Assembly: GCF_025960875.1 (NCBI RefSeq)
Contig: NZ_JAODLR010000005.1
Location: forward strand, 230,471-294,470
Reading direction: 5' to 3'
DNA: 64,000 nucleotides
DNA from: Crystallibacter permensis
GTDB taxonomy: Bacteria; Actinomycetota; Actinomycetes; Actinomycetales; Micrococcaceae
Of this stretch, positions 57,403 through 64,000 are shown one piece after another. Each line of letters begins with the position of its first letter. Position 1 is the stretch's first letter. The position numbers and the translations under genes were made by a program. The notes under the pieces were generated by a model, which did no database searches, was not told the DNA's origin, and worked only from the letters and a program-made list of their open reading frames with translations.

Positions 57403-58308
57403 TCAGACTCCGGCGAGCTGGCGGCGGCTTTCGGGAATCCGGATGCCGGCCGCGTCCAGCCGGCGCTGGGCTTCCTCCGGGGACACGTATTCGCCCACGG
57501 TGGCGTAGTCGCCGATCGGCACCACCGAGTGGACGATCGTCTCGTCGTACACGTGGACCAGGTTGTAGGCCTGCGCGCCGTCGCGGCCGCGGGACCCGCC
57601 CACGGGAACGTTCAGGTCCTGCGTGTAGCACGTCGCCGACGCCACCGACACCGGAATGCCGGCGAACATGGCGGTGGTCGAATAGTGCAGGTGCCCGGCC
57701 AGAATGGTGCGGACGTCCGTATCCTCCAGCGCCGCGGCCAGCCGGCTCTGGTCCCGCAGTTCCACCAGCACGGACAGATCCTGCACGCAAGGCACCGGCG
57801 GGTGGTGCAGCGCCAGGATGGTGCCGTGCGGCGCAGACACCGCCAGCTCCCCCTTGAGCCAGTCCAGCTGGCTGTCGCTGAGCTCGCCGTGGTGGAACCC
57901 GGGCACCGTGGAATCCAGCGTGATCACGCGCAGGCCATCGACGTCGTACGCCTTATCCAGCGGGGACATGTCCGCCGGCTGATCCAGCAGTCCCGCGCGC
58001 AGATTGGCGCGGTCGTCATGGTTCCCCATGGCCCAGATGATCTGGGTGCCGAGGCGTTCCGCGGCCGGCTCGACGATGGCCCGGAGCTTGACGTACGCCT
58101 CCGGCTCACCCTTGTCCGCCAAATCCCCCGTGAACACGATGGCCTGCGGACGCGCGCCGGAAGCCTCGAGTTCGGTAAAGACCTGCTGGAGCCGGGCCTC
58201 GCTGTCCACCTGTCCGTACAGGGGATTCGGACCGCCCACCAGATGGGTGTCGCTCATGTGCAGTATGAAATGGTGAGGCCGTGGATGCTCGGCCTGGATG
58301 TAATCCAT
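57403..58308 (-). CDS. CpdA-like metallophosphoesterase (cyclic nucleotide phosphodiesterase)
   Basis: 301 residues from the ATG at 58308 (AAGG upstream). Calcineurin-like metal-binding motifs in order: [53 protein letters not shown]. This is the class III phosphodiesterase pattern shared by CpdA and Rv0805. It probably hydrolyses cAMP or another cyclic nucleotide; other phosphoesters are possible. Its 306-nt upstream region contains interleaved inverted repeats. Confidence 0.92.
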   Translation of the reverse strand: MDYIQAEHPRPHHFILHMSDTHLVGGPNPLYGQVDSEARLQQVFTELEASGARPQAIVFTGDLADKGEPEAYVKLRAIVEPAAERLGTQIIWAMGNHDDRANLRAGLLDQPADMSPLDKAYDVDGLRVITLDSTVPGFHHGELSDSQLDWLKGELAVSAPHGTILALHHPPVPCVQDLSVLVELRDQSRLAAALEDTDVRTILAGHLHYSTTAMFAGIPVSVASATCYTQDLNVPVGGSRGRDGAQAYNLVHVYDETIVHSVVPIGDYATVGEYVSPEEAQRRLDAAGIRIPESRRQLAGV

Positions 58309-58614
58309 CACTAACCTTCTGCTGTTTCGGAACCGGGATACCCGATTCCTATTACATTCCATACAAGCAGACGAGACTCAAACCGCAAGTTAACACAGGG
58401 CGGCATTTCGGTTTGTTTCGCTTAACTCAGTCTCAGCGGCCCATGCGTTAGCAATGCAGAACAGTCGAAACTGCCGCCCAAACAATTCACAACCGGGGGC
58501 ACCGGCACGTGCAGGCGTCCGCTACCGGCAGAAGCGGCCTCCCGGACACTGGCAGGAGCAGTCCGCCGGAAGTACGCTCGAAGTGACCGAGCCTGACTAC
58601 CGGAAGGACCTGAC
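58309..58614. other. Divergent intergenic region with nested inverted repeats
   Basis: No gene. Between 58373 and 58479 there are four pairs of complementary arms: GAGACT/AGTCTC (58373-58378, 58429-58434), CAAACCG/CGGTTTG (58379-58385, 58409-58415), AGTTAA/TTAACT (58388-58393, 58422-58427) and GGGCGGCA/TGCCGCCC (58398-58405, 58472-58479). Some pairings exclude others. The DNA is less GC-rich than its surroundings. Confidence 0.55.
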
Positions 58615-59037
58615 ATGAAGCTCAGCCACATTCCCCTGCGCCTGACCACCGGCGGATTTATCCTCAATTCCGGCATAGGCAAGATGAATCTGGACAAGGA
58701 AAGCGCTGCCGGCCTGCAGGGCATGGCCGCCAACATCCTGCCCCAGGTGAAGGACATGGAGCCCGAGCAGTTCGGCAAGTACGTCAGCTACGGCGAGCTC
58801 GCCCTCGGCAGCGCGCTGCTGGCCCCGTTCATCCCCAGCCGGCTTGTCGGCCTGGGGCTCGCCGCGTTCTCCGGCACGCTGATCGGCATGTACCTCAAAA
58901 CCCCGGGCATGACGCAGGAAGACAACGTCCGCCCCACGGCCGAGGGAACCGGCCTGGCCAAGGACATCTGGATGTTCGGCATCGCCCTGGCCCTGATCCT
59001 GGACTCCAAGGGCAAGCAGAAGGCGCTGAAGGTCTAG
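58615..59037 (+). CDS. DoxX-like small membrane protein
   Basis: 140 residues. AAGGA lies before the ATG. LRLTTGGFILNSGIGKM, VSYGELALGSALLAPFIPSR and LVGLGLAAFSGTLIGMYLKT are typical of DoxX/SURF4-like four-helix proteins, with a last helix near the C-terminus (WMFGIALALILDSKG). DoxX proteins are linked to redox and thiol stress in mycobacteria, but most members are uncharacterised. It is followed by a strong hairpin. Confidence 0.78.
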   Translation: MKLSHIPLRLTTGGFILNSGIGKMNLDKESAAGLQGMAANILPQVKDMEPEQFGKYVSYGELALGSALLAPFIPSRLVGLGLAAFSGTLIGMYLKTPGMTQEDNVRPTAEGTGLAKDIWMFGIALALILDSKGKQKALKV

Positions 59038-59062
59038 CCTGCACCCGTCTTTAAACCCAACG

Positions 59063-59107
59063 ACGACGGCGGCGCCTCACCTTTTGAAGGTGGGGCGCCG
59101 CCGTCGT
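59063..59107. terminator. Bidirectional hairpin terminator carrying the dispersed motif
   Basis: A 21-bp stem (59063-59083 and 59087-59107) with one wobble pair and a 3-nt loop separates the convergent DoxX-like and tctA genes. Each arm starts or ends with ACGACGGCGG/CCGCCGTCGT. Confidence 0.88.
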
Positions 59108-59126
59108 CCGCTGGGTGGGCGGCGTG

Positions 59127-60632
59127 CTACACGTCAGCCTTGGCGCGCGCACGGATCCGGCTGATCGCCGTGATGAGCAAGGCGACCGCCAGCAGGATGT
59201 ACAGCGTGATGGTGATCGGGCTGTCGACGAAAACGCCGTAGTCCCCGTTCGAGGACAACAGGGCCGAGCGCATGGAGGTTTCGGCCAGCGGACCCAGCAC
59301 AATGCCGATCATGATCGGCGCCAGCGGCACGCCGTAGCGGCGCATCAGGAAGCCCAGCACCCCGATGCCCAGCACCATCAGCAGGTCGAACACCGACGCC
59401 GACGTCGCATATACACCCAGGCCGCAGAAGACCGAGATGCCGGCATACAGGTACTGCTTGGGGATCAGCAGCAGCTTGGCCCAGAACCGTGCGAAGGGCA
59501 GGTTCAGGATCAGCAGCACGATCAGGCCGAGGAAGAAGCTGGCCAGCAGCGCCCAGACCAGATCCGGCGCGCGGTCAAAGAGCAACGGCCCCGGCTGCAG
59601 CCCGTACTGCTGGAAGGCCGCCAGCATAATGGCCGCGGTGGCCGAGACCGGCAGGCCGAGCGCCAGCAGCGCTCCCATGGCGGTACCCGTGGTCGCGTTG
59701 CCGGCAGCTTCCGGGGCGGCCAGCCCACGGATGGCGCCCTTGCCGAACATCGGCTTCCGGCGGCGACGGTCCAGCGAACGTTCGGCTCCGTAAGCCAGGA
59801 AAGTGGGTACCTCGGCGCCGCCCACGGGAATGATGCCGAAGGGTACACCGATCGCCGTTCCGCGCAGCCAGGCCGGCAGCGCCTCACGGAATTCGGCCTT
59901 GGACAGGTACGGCCGCCCCGAGGAGGGCGTGGCCACCGCCGCCGGATCGCGCCGGATCCGCGAGGCCACGTGGAACACCTCACCCAGGGCCAGGATGCCC
60001 ACGGTGACCGTGACGATGTTAACGCCGTCGAAAAGTTCCGGCACGCCGAAGCTGAAGCGCTCGGCACCGGAGATGCTGTCGATGCCGAGCACGGCAATAC
60101 CCAGGCCGAAGACCAGGGAAACCAGTCCCTTGATCACCGAGTCCGAGACGACCGAGGACGTGGCCAGGAACGCGAAGACGGCCAGTGCGAAGAACTCCTG
60201 CGGGCCGAAGTTGGCGGACAGGTCGGCTAGCACGGGGGCGAAGAACACCACCAGGATGCTCGCGATGATGCCGCCGATGAAGGCGCCGATGGCAGCGGTC
60301 GCCAGCGCTTGGGGCGCCCTGCCGGCCTTGGCCATCTTGTGGCCCTCGAACGTACTGGCGATCGACGAGGCCTGTCCCGGGGTGTTCATCAGGATGGCCA
60401 TGGTGGAATCGCCGAAGAGCCCGCCGAAGTACACGCCGGCGAACATGATGAACGCCCCGATCGGATCCAGTGCGAAGGTCATCGGCAGCAGCAACGCCAC
60501 CGCCATGGAGGACCCCAGCCCTGGCAGCACCCCCACTGCGGTGCCCAGGAACGCGCCCACCACTACCCACAGGAGGTTCATCGGCGTCAGCGCCAGGCTG
60601 AAGCCTTCCATCAGGTTTGCTAGAGCATCCAT
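59127..60632 (-). CDS. tctA: Tripartite tricarboxylate transporter, large permease TctA
   Basis: 501 residues, ten or more membrane helices. Typical segments are the N-terminal VGVLPGLGSSMAVALLLPMT, GVYFGGLFGDSTMAILMNTP (GxxYGG-type), and FGIIPVGGAEVPTFLAYGAE. TctA is the main channel of the secondary, binding-protein-dependent importer for citrate and related carboxylates. Its ATG lies directly after the tctB stop (TAAATG). It is third in the tctCBA operon. Confidence 0.94.
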   Translation of the reverse strand: MDALANLMEGFSLALTPMNLLWVVVGAFLGTAVGVLPGLGSSMAVALLLPMTFALDPIGAFIMFAGVYFGGLFGDSTMAILMNTPGQASSIASTFEGHKMAKAGRAPQALATAAIGAFIGGIIASILVVFFAPVLADLSANFGPQEFFALAVFAFLATSSVVSDSVIKGLVSLVFGLGIAVLGIDSISGAERFSFGVPELFDGVNIVTVTVGILALGEVFHVASRIRRDPAAVATPSSGRPYLSKAEFREALPAWLRGTAIGVPFGIIPVGGAEVPTFLAYGAERSLDRRRRKPMFGKGAIRGLAAPEAAGNATTGTAMGALLALGLPVSATAAIMLAAFQQYGLQPGPLLFDRAPDLVWALLASFFLGLIVLLILNLPFARFWAKLLLIPKQYLYAGISVFCGLGVYATSASVFDLLMVLGIGVLGFLMRRYGVPLAPIMIGIVLGPLAETSMRSALLSSNGDYGVFVDSPITITLYILLAVALLITAISRIRARAKADV

Positions 60633-61244
60633 TTAGAACACACCTCCCAGGATCCCGGCGGGCAGATTAAGACCCAGCGCAGCACCGAAGGCCAGCTGGA
60701 TAAGCGAGGAGACCACCAAGGCGAGGCTGATGTCGAACAGCGGCCGCCTGCTCCCCATGGCCCGGGCCATGCCCCAGAACAGGACAGCTGCGGCGATGAT
60801 CCAACCCAGCGGTTCCATCAGCAAAGCGAAAAGCAGGAAGCTGCCGATAGCCACCACAACCGAGGACCAGTCCGAATACGATGCGTATTTCCTGGCCGCT
60901 GCCTTTTCGGCCGCTGCCCGGACCTCCGGATCAAGATCCTCTTCGAATTCGTAGTGCGGGGGCTTTGGCGGGTCCGGGTTCTTGATCGTGAATACGGCCA
61001 GGAGCACCGAAAGAATGTAGCCGGCCGCCACGATCAGAGCGGGGAAGAATGTCGGTCCGGGGAAGGCCGCGCCCGACGGTACATCCATGTCGAAAATGCC
61101 GACCAGCAGATAAGTGCTGAACGCCGCCAGCACGACGGCGATGACGATTCCGCTTCGACCGTGCCAGAAGCCCCGGGCAGTCGGCGAGGCATCCGCGGCT
61201 GGCCTCAGCGCGCCCGGGTCCGTTTGATTGTCCGGATGGGTCAC
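60633..61244 (-). CDS. tctB: Tripartite tricarboxylate transporter, small permease TctB
   Basis: 203 residues with four membrane segments and a hydrophilic, acidic loop between the second and third (PKPPHYEFEEDLDPEVRAAA). The GTG start overlaps the tctC stop by 4 nt. TctB sequences are poorly conserved; the call relies on topology, size and position between tctC and tctA. Confidence 0.9.
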   Translation of the reverse strand: MTHPDNQTDPGALRPAADASPTARGFWHGRSGIVIAVVLAAFSTYLLVGIFDMDVPSGAAFPGPTFFPALIVAAGYILSVLLAVFTIKNPDPPKPPHYEFEEDLDPEVRAAAEKAAARKYASYSDWSSVVVAIGSFLLFALLMEPLGWIIAAAVLFWGMARAMGSRRPLFDISLALVVSSLIQLAFGAALGLNLPAGILGGVF

Positions 61245-62275
61245 AGGTCCAGCCCTTCCAGGATCTCGGCGACTTCTTCTTCCTCCGCGGCGATGAACTC
61301 CTCGAATTCTTCGCCGACCATGAAGGTGTTATCCCATTGGTTGCGGGCCAGAGCGTCTTCCCACTCCGCCGTCTGCGACATTTCGGTGATGATGCTCAGC
61401 AACTCCTCGAAGTCCTCGTCGCTGGTCCCCGGGGCGGCGACCATCCCGCGCCAGTTGCTCATCTGCACGTCGTAGCCTTCCTCCAGCAAGGTGGGAACGT
61501 CGATGCCTTCCAGCCGCTGCGGCGCCGAGATGGCCAGAGCCTTTACCCTTCCCGCCTCGATCTGGTCCGCGAACTCGTTGTAACCGCTGATGGCTGCTTT
61601 GGCGGTATCGGAGAAGACTGTCTGCAGGGCTTCGCCACCGCTGGTATTGGGGATATAGGTGGTCTGCGAGGCATCGATGCCGGCTTCCATGGCCAGTTGC
61701 GCCATGATCAGATGGTCTACGGAGCCGATTGAGCCGCCGGTGAACGGGAACTCCCGCGGATCCTTCTTCCATTCGGCGATCAGGTCATCCATGGAGTTAA
61801 AGGGCGAATCGGCAGGCACCACGATCGCATCGTAATCGTCCGCCAGCCTTGCCAACGGACGGACATCATCCATTCCTACCGGGGAGTCGTTGAGCTGGAT
61901 GCCGCCCAGCATCACAGTGCCAGTGGCCATCAGGGTTGAGGACTGTCCGTGCATGGTGGAAAACTGGCCCAGACCGATGGTGCCGGCGGCGCCAGGCACA
62001 TTGACAACCTGAACGCTGTTAACAATGCCGTTGGAGCGCATGGCTTGCTGCTGCTCGCGGGCGAAAGTGTCCCATCCGCCACCTGCGCCGGCGGGGGCAA
62101 TTAGTGTCAGCTTGCTGCGCAACTCTGCATCGGCTGCGCTGCGGGAGGAGGTGAAGATCGCTCCTCCGATGACAAGCGCCGCGATCACGCCGTAAATCGT
62201 CAGACCGACGGTCCGTTTCCTAGAACGGCCGCTCGCGGTCAGGGGGTCGCCGTGTTGGGGCTTCGGGGATGCCAT
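61241..62275 (-). CDS. tctC: Tripartite tricarboxylate transporter substrate-binding protein
   Basis: 344 residues. An N-terminal membrane segment (VGLTIYGVIAALVIGGAIFT) lacks a lipobox, so the protein is exported and may stay membrane-anchored. The body has TTT (Bug-family) features: LIAPAGAGGGWDTFAREQQQ, VNVPGAAGTIGLGQF, FPFTGGSIGSVDHLIMAQLA and ISGYNEFADQIEAGRVKALA. It delivers the carboxylate to TctAB. It is divergent from a universal stress gene. No TctDE-type regulator is nearby. Confidence 0.92.
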   Translation of the reverse strand: MASPKPQHGDPLTASGRSRKRTVGLTIYGVIAALVIGGAIFTSSRSAADAELRSKLTLIAPAGAGGGWDTFAREQQQAMRSNGIVNSVQVVNVPGAAGTIGLGQFSTMHGQSSTLMATGTVMLGGIQLNDSPVGMDDVRPLARLADDYDAIVVPADSPFNSMDDLIAEWKKDPREFPFTGGSIGSVDHLIMAQLAMEAGIDASQTTYIPNTSGGEALQTVFSDTAKAAISGYNEFADQIEAGRVKALAISAPQRLEGIDVPTLLEEGYDVQMSNWRGMVAAPGTSDEDFEELLSIITEMSQTAEWEDALARNQWDNTFMVGEEFEEFIAAEEEEVAEILEGLDL

Positions 62276-62424
62276 GATTCCCGACCTTCCTTAGAATTGC
62301 TGTGAGTGACGCATTTACCATGGGAACTTTGGTTCGTAAGAGAACCGATCGAATGCAGGCTATTTCACGCGGCGAGAGTGACCTAAACCCGTCGCAACTG
62401 GCGAACGGCGAAAGGTAACACTTA

Positions 62425-62814
62425 ATGACTATTCTCGTTGGTCGGTCCCGCTCCAGGGAAGGAACGGCTGCCTTCACAGCTGCCGTCGCGGAAGCTAGGC
62501 TCCGCGGACAGGATCTTGTGGTTTTCGATATGGACCGGACTGTCCATGATGAGGAGGTTGTCAGCGGCAGCCAACTGGACTTCCCCACCGAGGTTGAGGG
62601 TGTGGCCGTCAGCTACCGCCTACCGAACGAGCGCAGCCGTGATGCCGTGGGTGATCTTCTGGACACGGCTGAGGCCCTGGATCCGTCACTGATCATCATC
62701 GGGATCCGGCACCGCAGCTCCGTGGGCAAGTTCCTGCTGGGCAGCAGCGCCCAGCAGATCCTGCTGCAGGCCAACGCCCCTGTGCTCGCCGTGAAGGCAG
62801 AGTACAGCGCGTAA
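62425..62814 (+). CDS. Universal stress protein (UspA family)
   Basis: 129 residues, a single Usp domain. N-terminal TILVGRSRSREGTAAFTAAV, and C-terminal IIIGIRHRSSVGKFLLGSSA with the nucleotide-binding pattern G-x2-x-R-x9-G-S, then LLQANAPVLAVK. It probably binds ATP. It is divergent from tctC; the 149-nt gap between them may hold both promoters. Confidence 0.92.
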   Translation: MTILVGRSRSREGTAAFTAAVAEARLRGQDLVVFDMDRTVHDEEVVSGSQLDFPTEVEGVAVSYRLPNERSRDAVGDLLDTAEALDPSLIIIGIRHRSSVGKFLLGSSAQQILLQANAPVLAVKAEYSA

Positions 62815-62852
62815 CCATAACGGAGCGCTGTCCACAGCTTAGGATTGTTCCC

Positions 62853-63512
62853 GTGAACGATCCGATCCATCCAGACGCAGGATTAGCGCCAGCGGAATGT
62901 GCAACCATGCCCAAGTCTGCGGCAGGCAATCCGTTACCGTCCGCCGGCACTTTGGTCCGCAAGGCCACAGCCGACGACGCCGCTGCCCTCGCCGAATTGG
63001 CCGCGGCAACTTTCCCCCTTGCGTGCCCTCCGGTCATGACCGAGGACGACATCAACGGCTACATCGCCGAGCACCTCACCGAGGCCCGTTTCAGCAGCTA
63101 TATTGCCGACGCGGAACGAACCGTGCTGCTGCTCGAAGAGTCGAACGTTAATGAAGGCGACGCTCACGCTGCTCCCACGGGCCGGAGGATGGTGGGCTAC
63201 AGCATGCTCATCCACACCCCTCCCCTGGATGTCGAAGTCCAGGCAGCTCTAGCTTTGCGGCCCACTTCGATGCTGAGCAAGTTCTACATTCGGGCCGACG
63301 CCCACGGCAGCGGCCTGTCTCACCGGCTCATGAGCGCCACCCTGTCTGACGCCGCCGAAAACGGTTCGCGCGCGGTGTGGCTCTCTGTCAGCGAGGAAAA
63401 CGAGCGTGCCCAGAAGTTCTACGCAAAGAACGGCTTCCGGATCGTCGGCGGTATGAACTTTCCCACCGGCCGGCTGGTTTTGCGCGACTTCGTGCTGGAA
63501 CGCGCGGTCTAG
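62853..63512 (+). CDS. GNAT-family N-acetyltransferase
   Basis: 219 residues, GTG start. The fold begins at VRKATADDAAALAELAAATF (about residue 30). Motif A is in LSKFYIRADAHGSGLSHRLM, where the usual Q/R-x-x-G-x-G/A is DAHGSG. Motif B is VWLSVSEENERAQKFYAKNG. The acetyl-acceptor substrate is unknown. It is 38 nt after the Usp gene on the same strand and may share its transcript. Confidence 0.88.
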   Translation: MNDPIHPDAGLAPAECATMPKSAAGNPLPSAGTLVRKATADDAAALAELAAATFPLACPPVMTEDDINGYIAEHLTEARFSSYIADAERTVLLLEESNVNEGDAHAAPTGRRMVGYSMLIHTPPLDVEVQAALALRPTSMLSKFYIRADAHGSGLSHRLMSATLSDAAENGSRAVWLSVSEENERAQKFYAKNGFRIVGGMNFPTGRLVLRDFVLERAV

Positions 63513-63605
63513 AAACCAACACTCAGGCAATTCACAGGTTGCTCCCGGCCAACAATCAAGTTCAAGGCTTAGTGTGAAGTCACCTCATAAAGGTGCGAGT
63601 GATGC

Positions 63606-63653
63606 GGCGCCGGCCGGTCGGAGTTTTCCCCCAACCTCCAACCAGCCGGCGCC
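63606..63653 (+). terminator. Hairpin terminator after the GNAT gene
   Basis: GC-rich arms from 63606 and to 63653 pair over 18 bp with two mismatches and a loop rich in T and C. The stem is followed by ATCTCTTT. It lies about 95 nt past the stop. Confidence 0.65.
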
Positions 63654-63910
63654 ATCTCTTTAACTTCCGTCAGTAACCGCCGCTGACCCTGCCTGGACAT
63701 CTGGCTTCCCTTCGCTGAACCCGTTCTCTAATTACGACGGCGACGACCGCTGCTTGGCCCGCACTGTTCCCCTCGGCTTGTTCCTCAATCCACATGCCCC
63801 CCATGGCAAGCAACACGTGCCGGAAAGTTTTTCGGTGTTTTTCTGCCATGCTCCGCCCCGTGATGTGTGGGCGGTCACAAACTGTCAGAGGCGGTTCGTA
63901 GGGTGGGTGT

Positions 63911-64000
63911 ATGGAAGATTTCCAGTTTGATTTCATACCCGCGCCGGAGCCGGACAGGGAGCGTGGCCTGCGGGCGCTCGGCCTGGCGGGGAGTTCGCTG
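63911..64000 (+). CDS. Start of an unidentified gene, cut by the window end
   Basis: An ATG at 63911, preceded by GGTGGG, opens a frame that stays open to the end: MEDFQFDFIPAPEPDRERGL followed by RALGLAGSSL. Only 30 residues are visible and no family can be assigned from them. Confidence 0.4.
   Translation, partial: MEDFQFDFIPAPEPDRERGLRALGLAGSSL

Noticed and set aside
63670..63936. 88-codon minus-strand frame near the window end
   Set aside because: No ribosome binding site, no domain, and it overlaps the start of the plus-strand frame at 63911.

Overview
The window is high-GC DNA with short intergenic gaps, many 4-nt stop/start overlaps and frequent GTG starts. It looks like the chromosome of an actinobacterium, most probably an Arthrobacter-like member of the Micrococcaceae. 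Supporting signs are the monomeric NADP isocitrate dehydrogenase, a GerW/YtfJ-family protein, an LAxTG (sortase E-type) surface protein, a sugar ABC operon without its own ATPase, a DUF6318-like lipoprotein and a Stealth-family protein. I saw no rRNA, tRNA, CRISPR array, transposase or prophage genes. Functions are assigned from motifs read by eye, not from database searches.

Layout. 0-3.6 kb: the end of a ferredoxin-reductase-type flavoprotein, then a LysR regulator divergent from an MHS-family transporter. 3.6-6.1 kb: a NarL-type two-component system and a small SHOCT membrane protein that share a near-palindromic upstream site. 6.1-13.1 kb: one-carbon genes (glyA-folD, then purU) among a frameshifted lipoprotein gene, a flavoprotein monooxygenase, a methyltransferase and a gamma-carbonic anhydrase-like protein. 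13.1-17.7 kb: a ROK repressor and a sugar ABC importer. 17.7-23.8 kb: a coiled-coil membrane protein, a MacB-like export system, a Gfo/Idh/MocA oxidoreductase and a bile-acid/Na+ symporter homologue. 23.8-27.5 kb: two acidic, repeat-rich exported proteins, one with an LAxTG anchor, then hsp20 behind a perfect CIRCE element. 27.6-35.9 kb: a GCS2-type ligase, VOC, AI-2E-type and SnoaL-like proteins, icd and purH.

35.9-39.7 kb: an island of secreted proteins plus an MFS transporter separates purH from purN. It holds a DUF6318-like lipoprotein gene cut by an in-frame TAG, directly upstream of a PKD-like secreted protein gene. 39.8-47.8 kb: purN, a DUF6350-like membrane protein, a zinc alcohol dehydrogenase, a berberine-bridge-type oxidase, a 43-codon basic protein, a TauE/SafE permease and a GT4 glycosyltransferase. 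47.8-55.1 kb: hpaH-hpaI and a complete dipeptide-type ABC operon. 55.1-64 kb: a Stealth protein that probably starts at ATT, a GerW-like protein, a CpdA-like phosphodiesterase, a DoxX-like protein, a tctCBA tricarboxylate transporter, a universal stress protein and a GNAT acetyltransferase.

The most unusual signals are: a short dispersed motif (ACGACGGCGG or its complement, 21 exact copies found by eye, several inside terminator hairpins); the shared site of the two-component system; the broken DUF6318 and lipoprotein genes; the ATT start; the CIRCE-hsp20 arrangement; and the LAxTG protein with its partner.
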